The translations under genes and the position numbers were made by a program. Shown here in pieces: positions 10,743 to 21,828 of a stretch of DNA of 64,000 bases (position 1 is its first letter; every line of letters starts with the position of its first letter). The notes beneath the pieces are model-generated. The model saw nothing but the letters and a program-made list of their open reading frames with translations. It was not told the origin of the DNA and did no database searches. Source of the DNA: Pezizomycotina sp. ARF18. Taxonomy: Eukaryota; Ascomycota. The stretch is taken from contig AZLU01000136.1 of the NCBI GenBank assembly GCA_002224055.1, positions 1-64,000 of the forward strand, written 5' to 3'.

Positions 10743-13179
10743 TCATCCCTCCCACCGCCAAAACGTCAAGCTCCACAGCTGCCTAACGTCCGCCTCCGTC
10801 GGGCTCGTCCCCGGCGGCGGCGGTAAATCCCCAACGGCACATAAACAAACCCTTCCCCCCTTATACTCCAACTCCAAACCTCGCTCGCCGTATGGTCCAC
10901 GTTCTTTTCGATCACGTCCCAGAGCTTATTATACGCCTTCTTAACATTATCATATACTCCACTCTCCTCAGTACAAAACTTCGGCTTCTCCCCGTTGTTG
11001 TTGTTGTTGTTGTTACAGCGATGAGTTGGAGTTCTAAACCCCGCGCCATCATACTCAGACTGTTTAAAGCTCCATACTACGGTACCATGGTACGCGTTCG
11101 TGCTGAAGTTCGCTGCGTACGTAGATACCTGGGAGGAGATGTTGCTACCGAAGGCGGATTGGCTACGACTGCGCCGACGTCGGTCATTAAACCTGCTGGA
11201 AATGTTCGAAGGAGGTTATTCGCCGTCTGATTAATAAAGGCCGTGAGTTGTTCGTCGTTTGTTGTATTTAGCAGAAAATGGCGGAAGCAGTCGTCGGAGT
11301 CATCACCCCAACTTTTTCGAGGCCGCCGTAGCCATCGAGACTTAACGCGTGGAATCGTACACCGGTGGAGTCGATGCTGTCCATATTCGAAGGACCGGTG
11401 AAGGTTTTCGTATCCATATACTTCTCCAAACGATCCTTCGCTTCGTCCTGCGTCAAGCTCACAGCGAAAAACTCCAACGTGCCATCCTCCCACACCTCCG
11501 CCATTCGCGCCACCTCCTCCGTCCAATTCTCCGGATAAACACCCGCACCCGCAAGCTTCTCTATAGCGCGCAACGCAGCCGGAACAAGCGCCGTATTAAC
11601 ATCGTACGGATACAACCCCCCACCGATGCCGTACGTACTATCCCTCCAATTGCCGACAATCTGTCCGTCCTTAAGCTTTCACAAGATTCTCCTTCGTCTG
11701 CCCGCCATCCGCTGCGAACGGCCTCGCGAGTTTAATAACGTGCTCAGCGTTTAATTTCGCGAGGATAAATAACTCACGCCGGTGTTGTTCGATTATACTC
11801 GCTGCGGTATTAAAAGAACACCTCTCTCCCATCTTTCCCCAGGGAGCTATCGACGAAATATTAGCGAGTGCGATTTGCAACAGGAAGTCTGTATCGATCA
11901 TTTGTAATCGTAAAGCGGTTTGCGCTACATTCTCCGTTAGATTGGCTTGTTGGTTGAGCCAGACGGCGTAGTCACCGATCGCTTCCTCGTGGCATATTTG
12001 GCCTGTACCGTCCCAGTAACTCGACCGCTCGAGTAAAGCTGATAAACCGCTTCCAGGCTTGTGAGGATAGTATTGGGTCGAGGAGGAGCATGGAGAAGAC
12101 GGAGTCACGGCCGAAGTACGTTAAAAACCGCCACGTGCCAGCAGTAGCTTTTGGAGTATGAGAGGAACGACAGCGATTTAATACGTTCTTCCCTTGCTGT
12201 GTTATTCCCCGCTGCGTCCGACGGCGGTTGTTTCGAGAATAATGACGACGGAGGGAGTTGCCGTAGCTGAGGTAATTATAACTCGCCGTAAACGTATACT
12301 CGCCGCTCTCAAACAACACCGTATCATTAAGCGCGGAGCCCTCGTGGTTACCAAGCGTTACGTTCCCACCCGAGAATTCGAGCGTCATGTCGGTCACGTT
12401 GTCCAACCACCGCCTCGTGAGCGCGTAACCGTTCTCCGTCTTCACGACTTTTAGATTATCTTGGAAAACAGGGTTAAGTATACTCGCCCCTCCGTAAAAT
12501 CCCTTATCGCGCGCACGCCGCCCAGCACAGCGACGCGTAAATACGCGAATTGTTAAAACTCAACGTCCCCTTAACGCCAACAGTCGGATACGCATTTACT
12601 CCTCCGGCTGTTGCATCTTGATAAACCTCCTCCAAACCACCGACGAGTTGAATGTGTAAACTCCCATTAACATTATTCCCCGGCGCGAAGTACGCTAACG
12701 TCCCGCTATTTCCAGCCGGAAACGCGACGATGAGGCGCGGCGAGATTATAGTTAAATTACTACTCCCCAACGAGATTCTACGACGGCGGTGGCGGATACG
12801 CGGCAGGAGGAGTAGAAGTAGTTCTCGTACGGCGGGTCGGAGATGTGGAACCTTGAGACGGTGGAGGTGGAGCAGTCGAGCGATGTGAGCTTTTGTGGTG
12901 GGTCGCAGGAGTACTTCGAGGGGAGGTAGCAGCGGTGCCGCAGGGGAGCGTCGGGATGTTGGCGGTTACGGGGCACAGGAAGTTGGAGAAGCAAGGTACT
13001 GTATACATGTAGCAGAGACAATAATGGCGGAGTGTTAGTTATATGTTTTTGCGGTTTGGAGGGGGATGGGAGGCTTACGTTGTTCGGGTCGTACCGGCAT
13101 CGCCGCAGGTTTGCAGCTGTGCGGCGGCGATGGTCGCGAAAGCCGAGAGGACGACTGCTAGCTTTGAGCTGATGACCAT
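10743..13179 (-). CDS. Secreted CBM52 protein with six-hairpin glycosidase-like domain
   Basis: The start at 13179 gives MVISSKLAVVLSAFATIAAA, a clear signal peptide, then QLQTCGDA. An intron (GTAAGC... to a TACAG near 13000) follows. Residues about 20-80 carry a Cys-rich module (FLCPV, LPCGTA, CYLPSKYSCD) typical of CBM52 (PF10645), known from fungal wall glucanases. Later SPRLIVAFPAGNSGTL, then TWRFLTYFGRDSVFSMLLL near 12130, a signature I associate with six-hairpin glycosidases of the glycogen-debranching type, then FAADGGQTKENLV, YPYDVNTALVPAAL, FPAGLMTDVGAVVANP. A run of eight Asn precedes the tail, which ends RQLWSLTFWRWEG. About 790 residues. Likely acts outside the cell on a glucan. 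Frame changes are small; one is a lost G in the run at 10829-10832. Confidence 0.7.
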
Positions 13180-13251
13180 ATTTCTAACGATCGTAAGCGT
13201 TCAAATAGCGAATGGATCCGTTGAAGTCCGAGTTTTTCAGACTACCGGAGA

Positions 13252-13261
13252 CTTTATATTC
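13252..13261 (-). promoter_or_regulatory. TATA-like box of the CBM52 gene
   Basis: GAATATAAAG read on the minus strand, about 75 bases before the start codon at 13179, is a fair distance for a TATA element of a fungal secreted-enzyme gene. Confidence 0.3.
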
Positions 13262-16200
13262 ACTAAGTATAGGCGATATGAAATCTGAGCGGGCGGCATT
13301 GACCTGCGGCATTAATCCTCCAACCGACGTCATCCTCGCCAATTCCCTTCTTGTGGGAATATCCTCATAGTGGAACACTCAAATGGGGGAAAATTTTAGC
13401 ATTGCTTCGAGAAAAAGCGGAGTTGGACTGTGGAGAACGATCTCATGAGCAATTGACCAATCACGCTTGTAGGAAGGAATAGCCTATGTATCCGGGTACC
13501 TAGACCCCGGTCTGACGTCGAAATTTTGTTCCGCAGGAAAAAAAAGCGTTTAGATCGTCTGCCGAATACGAAGCCGAAAACTTGGGTACCTTTCGGGACG
13601 CCACGCCGCTCTATGCGTTTTTGTTCGAACTTGTATCGTTGAGCGCTGCTCCTGCTGATCGATTTAAATTTCACCTTTCAGAATTCAACACGAACAACTG
13701 TCCCTCTGACGGATCTGTATGCGGCATCACGGAGCTCTATATTTTCACTACTACTACTAGGCAGTGTAAATGATAGACGGGCCGTATCGTCGTCCGTCGC
13801 ATATAGCGATTTCCATATTTGTTTTTTTTCCAACAAAAGTTAGCTGAGTTTGTATGGGCAATGAAGTTATAATTAGTTAGTTTGATAGTATGCCCCAACT
13901 GCGATACAGACTTGATATAACGCAAACAAACTACCAATATCGGCTACCAAGCAATAATATGCAACCCTATGCAAGATTATATCGAGAGAGGAGAGCTACA
14001 GCATAAATGCCGGTAATATCTCATGGAAGGTGTCCGTTCTCCCAGTGTCAAAATTACCTACCCGCCGTGCTAAACGATTTTTCCATCTCCGGGTAAGGTA
14101 GGATGAATTGCATCCAACACAAACAATATCAATGAGAGAGAATACAGCGGTGAGCTTTGTAATAGCCAAATCTCCCTGCTTCTGTCTCATATATAAAAAA
14201 AAAATTTTTTTTTGGAAGCAAAATGTAACCCTCTACCGGGAACCCTGTTCCTAGCAAAATCACGGGTTCGGATACGAGGACTCGTACGAGCAAAGTACTA
14301 ACTGCAGCAAAAGCGAGTTTTCACGTACCCGGTGAACACGAAAGACGAAAATGAACGTAAAGTATGGGTAGGCCCGTGGAGATAGAAAGCGCACGTTCCA
14401 AAGCTTCGGTTTAAATTTATTTTATTGGAATCGGCGCGAGATCTACCGAAGGTAATTTTTTACCTATTAGAAATCTGTCGGGTTGTATAATAATACTGGA
14501 AACTTGTAGATCTGCAGAGTAGTTTTAGTACCCAACGCCCTACGGTAGGCCAGGGGGGGGGGGGGTGGCATGTAACGTTAACAGCGTGATGGTAAAAAAA
14601 TTCTTAGGCGGTTGCGCCTGCCTGCCAGTTGCTGTAAAGTCGGGCTCGTTGGTGAGATCCAGAGCCCCCCGTCTTGACACAGCTAAAGTTTCGCGTCAGG
14701 AAAACCCGAGCGATTCGTATGAGCGTACAAAAAAAAAAATCCGTCGTATAGTAACCTGAAAAACGGGCTTATGGGCCTCCGATAAGTGCCGGATTGGAAG
14801 GCGTAGATAGCAAGGGCGTGCGTTGCCTAGCGCCCCCGGCGAGGTATCTGTATGCCGGGCACTCGCGATTCCCAACTAGGAAAGGACAACGAGGGCCGGA
14901 GGCGGCATAACAAACATATATATTGCCTGAGTTTGAATTATTAAGGTAACGAACGGCAAGCGCGTCAATTTGGAGTTTCAAGAAGAAGGGGTGCGCCGTG
15001 CAGGTGTTGGTCGCTTGATAAACAACAAAAACAAAAAACCCTTCGCGCATGTGACCAGGAATTTTTTTTTTTTGAATTGCCCGCAAATACAAAGAGGCAG
15101 TTTCGAGCGGTCGGCTAAGAGAGGGACTCGGCGCTGCCGATATCGGCCACATTCGGATATTGGCCGGGATATACGATTAAGCCGCTCTTCCGCAAATAAA
15201 AATATTATAATTGATTTTATTGTGCTCGCAACAGCCGCTTACCGGACGAAACCGGAGATTCTGTTGTGAAAATGAGAGAAGACGAAAAAAAAAAAAAAAA
15301 GAAGAGGAGCGCTGAACCGAAAGTCTCACACACACTCGAGCAGTTTTCAGACCTGGCTGGAGATATCATTCCTTCGGGGAACTTTGAGACCGTATGCGCG
15401 TATTCTTTTTTCTTCTTCAACCCTCTTAGCATCAAGGAGCTCTCTTGGGAGAGAGACTTGGGACCGATGTTTGATCGACCGTGACCGTATACGTGTTCGT
15501 TCTACGGTCTTCAGCTTCTGGCTCACGATTCTCCTCTCATACATTCCATGCGGACCCAGGAGGAGAACACACAAACCCCACCACGTGATGCCTCACTTAC
15601 TGTTCGTGGCTTGCCGTTCCTTTGTTGCCCCGTGTCAACCCATATCTCTCTCACTTCGCGCTCTCCGTATCCCGCATATCCCTCCCTCCCTCCCTTTTCT
15701 TTTTTTCCCTCTTCTTTCCATTTTCCTTTCCTTCTCTTTCGCATGCAAGCGTCAGCTATAAGCCCATGCCCCCTGGTCCTGGTCGCTCTTTCGCGCTCCC
15801 AAGAATAAATGAGTGTGGGAAATGCCGGAGAGTGAGAAGCGTTGTAGGCTTGTAGCAACGTATCACTCACTCGCTGGCTGGGTGATGCGACGTGCCTCGG
15901 GTGTTTCATTTCCGGAACTCCGCCCCCCGAATGCATCCGGCAAGCAAGCAATAAAATATTGCCATGCCACGAGGAGAAAGGGAAGAAAATGACGAACGAC
16001 CCTCGCAAAGAAAAAATGAAGTGGTCCTTCTACCCCGCCGTCGGATTCCGCGATCAGCCGCCCCATCCATCATGGGCCCATGGGAACTTTTCCCTTTCCT
16101 TTACTGTTTTCTTTTCGGCGACTCCACAGAACGAATGCAAATGAGTACACCTAGGCCCGATCAGGGTAAGGGATTTTTTTTTTTTTTTCGTAACGGAAAT

Positions 16201-16839
16201 AATAAGCAGGGAAAAATGTAAACAAAAAAAAAAAAAAAAAGTAAGACTGACATGGCCGCTGAGACTTTCGTTGTGCATACATGAGCCGTGCTTGTATGTT
16301 TGTTTGTGCTCCTGTGTGGTAATGTTGTGTTTGCTTGCGAGAGGATGAGGATGAGGATGAGGATGAGGAGGGGACGGATGGAAGGGGCTGTACCCTACAA
16401 TGCCTGCCCTTTCCACCTCTTCTTTCCTTTTTTGCCCTGTGTTAATTTATTTTATTTTATTCTATTTTATTTTTCTCGTCCGGCGCGTGACGCCGCACGC
16501 GTCGGAGCAGGCACCCGTGTGGCCACTCCTGAGTCCTGGCCCCAAAATAGGCCAGTGCCTCTCTTGACTCGCACGGTCTTCTGTGTTTTTGTTACCACGT
16601 CTGGGCGGAGGAGAGGGTTGGCGTGGTAGGGTAAATCAAAAAAAAAAAAAATAAAAACATTTTTATTTGTTCTTTGGAGAGGATACTCTAAAAGAGGGAG
16701 GAGAGGGCGGCGCCTCCTCCTCGGCGACCTTTTCTTTTTTTTTCTTTTTTACACAGCAAATAAAATAAAATAATTTTTATTTTATTTTTTTTATTTTTTA
16801 TTTTGTAGTTTCTATTTTTTTTTATTTTTTTTTTTTTAT
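13262..16839. other. Long non-coding stretch with homopolymers
   Basis: About 3.6 kb between the divergent CBM52 and Zn2Cys6 genes. It holds many A, T and G runs (A10/T9 junction at 14195-14213, about 13 G at 14556-14568, A15 near 15286) and CT-rich patches (15670-15745). Frames up to 160 codons occur on the minus strand at 15523-16008 but they are charged low-complexity readings of the CT tract and carry no family motif. I see no gene I can support. Confidence 0.45.
16341..16370. repeat. GATGAG hexanucleotide repeat
   Basis: About five copies of GAGGAT/GATGAG in a row; a simple microsatellite in non-coding DNA. Confidence 0.8.
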
Positions 16840-17000
16840 TTTCCCCTTCCCCAGCCTTTCCCTCTTCCATTCCTCTTTCCTCTTTTTCCCTCTTCAGTCG
16901 CCCTCCCTCCTCCCTTTCCTCTTCCTTTCCCTCTTTCTTTTTTTTTTAATTTTTTTTTTTCCATTCCTCTCCATACAACCAAACATTTTCTTCCTTAAAC
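16840..17000 (+). promoter_or_regulatory. CT-rich promoter tract of the Zn2Cys6 gene
   Basis: Long pyrimidine runs (CCTTTCCCTCTTCC type) on the plus strand, broken by T runs, end about 160 bases before the start codon. CT-rich tracts just upstream of the transcription start are common in strongly expressed genes of filamentous fungi. The start of transcription is probably near 16985-17040. Confidence 0.4.
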
Positions 17001-17161
17001 CTTCGACTCCTTCTACATCACCACCCACCCTAGGTAACATACATCAATTAATCAACCCTACGATCGCACGATAAGAAATACTCGACACTTGCTCAATCCT
17101 CTCATAATATCTAATCCCTCGTCTAAATCCGAAATCTCGAGTTAGCCGCCCTAACCGAACC

Positions 17162-19250
17162 ATGACCGAAGCGGAATCGAGATCGAAACGAAAACGACCA
17201 CGAGATCGAAAACGACAACGAAAACGACAACGACAACGACAACAAGAGCGAGGACCAGAACGATAATAAGAGCGACAACGATAACGACAACGACGAGGAA
17301 AACAATTCGAAATCGCCCACCGCGACCGCGGAAGAGGAGTCGACCACACCCAACCCAGCGCAGTCGGAAGGAGGAGCCTCGGAGGAACCCGAGGTCACGA
17401 AGACGCCCGAGGTAGAAATGATGGCGGCGCCGACGAGGAAGTTACCATGGCGGTGGAGCCGGAGCCGGAGCCCCTCCCTTCACTCTCGGGGCCCAAGCGG
17501 ACAAGGCGTGCGCCAGGTGCAAGAGGCATCACAAGGGGGTACGAACACGCACTTTTATGAGTCTTTTTCGTTTTTTTTTTTTTTTTTTTTTTTTTTTTGT
17601 TCAACCTCAACGAATTTTCGCTTTTTACTAATAATTTTGGTTGGAAACAGTGCGATAAATCGTTACCCGTCTGCTCGTCGTGCCTCAAGATGTTCGGCGA
17701 AATAGGCGCCGCGAAGCGCATGTGCAATTACAATTACGTCGTTCATCCGGGAAGGAGGATTGAGGAGTTTACCGTGAGTTGATCCTTTTTTTTTTTTCTT
17801 TTTTCATGCATACACCACCATGGACATGACTCGTATATTTCTCACAGGCGGTTTTTTTTTTATTTATTATTTTTTTTCTGGAGTTTGGTGGGTGACTGCA
17901 CCCCATTGACGTGGCAAATTCCGTTACATCTTTGTACTAACGCACGACAATTACATAGTCTGAGAGGCAAACGACGGACGACAGCGCCACTGCGGCCGCG
18001 AACGCGAGCGTAAGATGGAGCTGCGCCGGCGGAGATAGACCGCTACGCAAGATCATCCTGCACCTCTGCGGTCAGCATTCTCCTCCTTGCTTATTTTACT
18101 ATTTTTAGTATTTTTTTTTGTTTGTTCGTTACGTGCACGATACTTTTGTTTGTGTCCATCATGACGCCTCAAGTTTTTCACTGACGTTTGATAACCACCC
18201 CACGTGACATATGCAGACCGAGACCTCGACATCATCCCCACATCGCGAAGATGGACTACAACTTCCTCGACCCGGAATCGAGTAAGGTTACCGAGTGTCG
18301 GCACCGAGGAGTTCAAGACGCTGTTCAAGACGACATGTGGACTGGCCGCAGGCGACTATGGACATCGTCCCTTACTACTAAAGGACGGTGTTATCGTGTT
18401 GTTAAGCCCGGAGAGGAGAAGACGCCGAAGGAGTTCAGCCGCCAGCACTACGAGAAGAAGGCTGAGGATGGTAAGGACGGGTGGGAGGAGCAGTTCGGCG
18501 AGAAACCGAATATTGAGCACTGGCAGCACCTCGTCAGGAGGCTGGAGCACAGGAGCACGCCGTCGGGCGATATGGGCGGGCTGAAGGTGAATTTCACCCC
18601 TCTCAATACACGCTCAAATCCGCCTTTCTGGAAGATTGGGGTATGGTTTTATTTGCTGGTGTGTTTCTGTTGCTAACGCTTGTAGTCCCCGCTAAGCGTC
18701 GCCGCGTTGTCGAAGAATCAGACGAGTCCGAGGACGGAGCCTTCGCGTCGGATGTAAGTTTTCACCTATCATCGTCTGTCCTCTTTCAGGTCAAAAGAAT
18801 ATTATGTACTGACGGATTTCCTAGCAGTCCGCCGAACCTCTAAGCGCCGCGCCACCTCGACTCCACCCGCACGCCCGACCGCGCCGAGCTCGTCGGCCGC
18901 TACGAACCGAAGCCGTCAGTCCCCGCTTTCCGCGCTGTCCGCGCCGTGCAGGCTAGCGGCCACATGGCGACTCCGAGGCGAGGGCGATGGTCGGTGGGGG
19001 CGGGTTCACGCCGCTAACGCTCCACCAGCTTCGCCAGGCGAAGGACCGACGTCAGCCTGAGGGAGGCCTCGAGGGGATGGAAAGAGATATAATCGAGATC
19101 ACGAAGCACGCGGCCACAGCACGACGAGCTGTTAAGGCCGCCAGTAGGCACGCGGTCGAGGAGCTGAGGCGTAAAGTCGAGGATTTGAGAAAGGCCGAGA
19201 GGGATTTGTCGACGAGCACGATGAGTCCGACGGCGAAGAGCGTGCTGTGA
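17162..19250 (+). CDS. Zn2Cys6-type zinc-finger protein with coiled-coil tail
   Basis: After an acidic Asn/Asp-rich segment (17180-17300), exon 1 ends ADKACARCKRHHKG and, after a GT-AG intron at 17539-17650, continues CDKSLPVCSSC and KRMCNYN. The six cysteines follow C-x2-C-x6-C-x6-C-x2-C-x13-C, the Zn(II)2Cys6 plan of fungal regulators, with the last gap longer than usual. Further exons: SERQTTDDSATAAANAS (from 17959), a 360-base block from about 18215 with GWEEQFGEKPNIEHWQHL, PAKRRRVVEESDESEDGAF (nuclear-signal-like, 18680-18750), and a tail AVKAASRHAVEELRRKVEDL that looks like a coiled coil. The middle needs two frames. Probably a nuclear DNA-binding regulator; no target can be inferred. 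The start at 17162 is uncertain because the repeat changes frame. Confidence 0.6.
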
Positions 19251-20963
19251 GGAGCATAGTTAAGATGGCGATGTCGAAATGATAAAAAGGGGCATTTTGT
19301 TTATTTTTTTTTATCTGCTTTGCGATCCATTTTTCGCTTCCATAGAGGTTTTCTTTTCCTTCATATTTCGTTTCTTTAAGTGTTCGTATAATGGGCTGGG
19401 TTTTTTTCTTTCCTTCCTTTCTTAATTTCCTGCCTAACATTTTCGTCCTTTTCATTTTTTTTTTTTTTCCTTTCTTTTTTCTTTTTTCTTCTTGCTCTAT
19501 TGTTTCATCCATTTGCTTCGTTTTATTGCCTTTTCTTTTTCTCTTATTTTTTATTGGGGAGATATATTTTATCACATAACTCAACAAGGGGGAGAAAGCT
19601 AAGGAGGGGATCGAAGGGAAGCATCTATATTCTTATTCAAAGATGCTTTCTGAATTTATTATAACAGCGGCACTGCATGGAGGGCTGTTAAACGAGTGCG
19701 CCTCAGATTTTAACAATATCAACGAAAATGTACTTGGGGGGGGGGGGCGAGAGTTGCTTCCCAACTACGTTATCTTACACGGGGGCTTTAACTACATTCA
19801 AATATCATCAAATGAGATGGGGATGGTTTACTTTTGTATAATAAGCGCCTTATTGCGGAAGGGAGAAAGAAAGTTACGGAGTGGAGGAGTGATGTGAAAT
19901 ATAATGGGACTCAGGCTTCTGATTAGGTTCGCGGCACCAAGCTGGGAGAACTAGTGAAGCATAGATACAGAAGGGTTTGCCACCCCGACAGTGTAATGTA
20001 TTCCGATGCTCGAGTCCACAGCGTGTTGGCTCTCGCGTACTACGTTTCGCCTACTACGTCCGCATCCACTGGCCGTGATTCATGGTTTCTGCCTGATATA
20101 TTTAGCGTCTGTCCTTCCTGTTGCGCGAACCCGACTTGAACGCCAAATAGTAGACGTACGCCTTTGTGATGCTGTTTCGAGCTGTCGTTGTTTAGGCGCT
20201 TTAGGCTATAACAAAAAAGAAGGCTCTTATTTTTTTTTTTTTTAAAAAAAAAAAATAATCTGTTTTCTACAACTGCAGGCGCCGACGCCACTCGCGTCTC
20301 GATATTCTTCTTCACAGGCGGAGTTTTCGCGAACTGCGAACATTGGGCCAATCTCCTCGGAGGGGTTGGGAGGGTGCAGATAATTCGTCCTCGTTTGGGA
20401 GGATTTCCTCCAGCCGTGCATGACGCGTGAAGAGCGATCGAGTCAAAGTGTTGATGAGTAGTTTTTTTTCTGCTTCTTTTTTTTAGTTTTGTTTTTTTTT
20501 TAGCGTTAAGCGCCTGCTGCGCGAAATAAATGTTCGGTATATTTCAAGTTTTTAAGCGCCGGGTGGAGACGGGAAACAAATTTCTGCAGGTTAGAACTAT
20601 GCGCGAAGTGCAGTAGACGACTTTTACCTTCACCATCTCCCAGACTGAGTATTCGAGTCAGTGAGGGAGTGGTTCGAGATGATCTTCATTACAACGAGCT
20701 ACAGTTATAAATGTCTTCAGATGAGAAGATGAAGACGAGAAGCATAAATAGCAGACCGTATTCCCTCGATGAGAGAAAACAAATCATCAGACCTCAACAG
20801 TTTCTTTCCTCACTCCTCGATCACACCATCTCCAAACAAGCATATAATACCGGCTCTTGAACATCATCTTTCGGTTCTCTTCAACCTTTCAAAAGAAGCA
20901 TACCCAGACACCTCCCACTCTTCGAACCATTCGAACCAAATCCTACACTTCAAATATCCCAAA
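19251..20963. other. Intergenic with T/A runs; 5' leader of the small-protein gene
   Basis: Contains poly-T patches after the Zn2Cys6 gene (19440-19570), a G run at 19737-19747, a T14/A12 junction at 20230-20255 and, in the last 200 bases, a CT/CA-rich leader typical of a fungal 5' untranslated region. No gene recognised before 20964. Confidence 0.4.
20706..20751 (+). promoter_or_regulatory. TATA-like elements of the small hydrophilic-protein gene
   Basis: TATAAATG at 20706 and CATAAATAG at 20743 precede a CA/CT-rich leader that runs to the start codon at 20964. The second, about 220 bases upstream, allows a leader of roughly 180 bases. Confidence 0.35.
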
Positions 20964-21254
20964 ATGTCCAACCCGAACCCGAACACCTCTTCAACAACCC
21001 GCAGGGCCGTGTCCAAGATGTCGTCAATAATACTAACAATCAGACGGGTCGGTCAAACAGGTCAGGAGCCTGACGGGGGATTGGATCAGACTGAGAAGGA
21101 GAAGGAGAGCGAACGACATTCCAAGGGGTTCGCTAAGGGGTCATTTAGCAGTGAGGTTAAGACGGGAAGGGAAAGTGCGGCGCTTAGTGCTGGGGGCCTT
21201 GTGGGAGATGAGCCTGAGGGTAATCGATGGGGAGATGGGGGAAAGGGTTTGTAG
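20964..21254 (+). CDS. Small hydrophilic disordered protein (stress/conidiation-type)
   Basis: A short protein of about 97 residues starting MSNPNPNTSS. The rear half (EKEKESERHSKGF, GRESAALSAGGLVGDEPEGN, RWGDGGKGL) is rich in Gly, Ser, Glu and Lys, lacks hydrophobic stretches and has no cysteine. The middle reads better in another frame (LFNNPQGRVQDVVNNTNNQ), so one frame change is likely near 21065. Composition resembles small fungal stress or conidiation proteins, but I cannot name the family. The well-formed promoter and leader support a real, expressed gene. Confidence 0.5.
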   Translation: MSNPNPNTSSTTRRAVSKMSSIILTIRRVGQTGQEPDGGLDQTEKEKESERHSKGFAKGSFSSEVKTGRESAALSAGGLVGDEPEGNRWGDGGKGL

Positions 21255-21828
21255 GGGGGGCTTGGAATAGGCGATGGCCATTTAGTATACTAGTATCACA
21301 GTAGTCGGTTATTTGAATTTTAAATTCGTCGTGCGAAGGGATAGCCCTACTACTCATGAACGTTCATCCAACCTGTCTGAACATCCCCTTATTCATCTAT
21401 ATTTTTTCCTTGCCGTGGTACTATCCGTGCCGTGACGTTTGTGTCTAAAAATGTTAAATTGAAGCATGAGCCTTTACGCCGTTAAGAAAAAAGAAGAAAA
21501 AAAAGAAGAAAAAAAAAAAAAATGGTATTTGTGTCAATAAGCGCCTTGCTGGTTTTACAGGCCCCACGGTGAAATTTGATTTGATTGGGGCCGGGGGATA
21601 ACGTGCTCCATCCACCACACACATTTTGCTCAGCCTTGCGTCAAATTGCCTTTCATGCTAATGACTATAAAATGGCCGTGTCTCTCACGACAGTGAAGCC
21701 TCCCTTTTGCATTACCAAAAAAGATTCACACCAGGCTGTTTCTTCGTAAACTGGTCTGTTGTTGTTGCAAGATAGTAGGCTTATTTACAGGAGCGGGTTG
21801 ACAGTCTATAACAGGTGTGGAACGGGCA
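21255..21828. other. Intergenic before Clr5 copy D
   Basis: A-rich stretch near 21486-21521, otherwise ordinary sequence. A TATAAAATGG motif near 21667 might serve copy D, about 160 bases upstream of its start. No gene seen. Confidence 0.35.

Noticed and set aside
15523-16008. Minus-strand frame of 161 codons
   Set aside because: It is the mirror of a CT-rich tract, giving Arg/Lys/Glu/Gly-rich low-complexity sequence with no family motif; overlapping frames on the plus strand are equally long.
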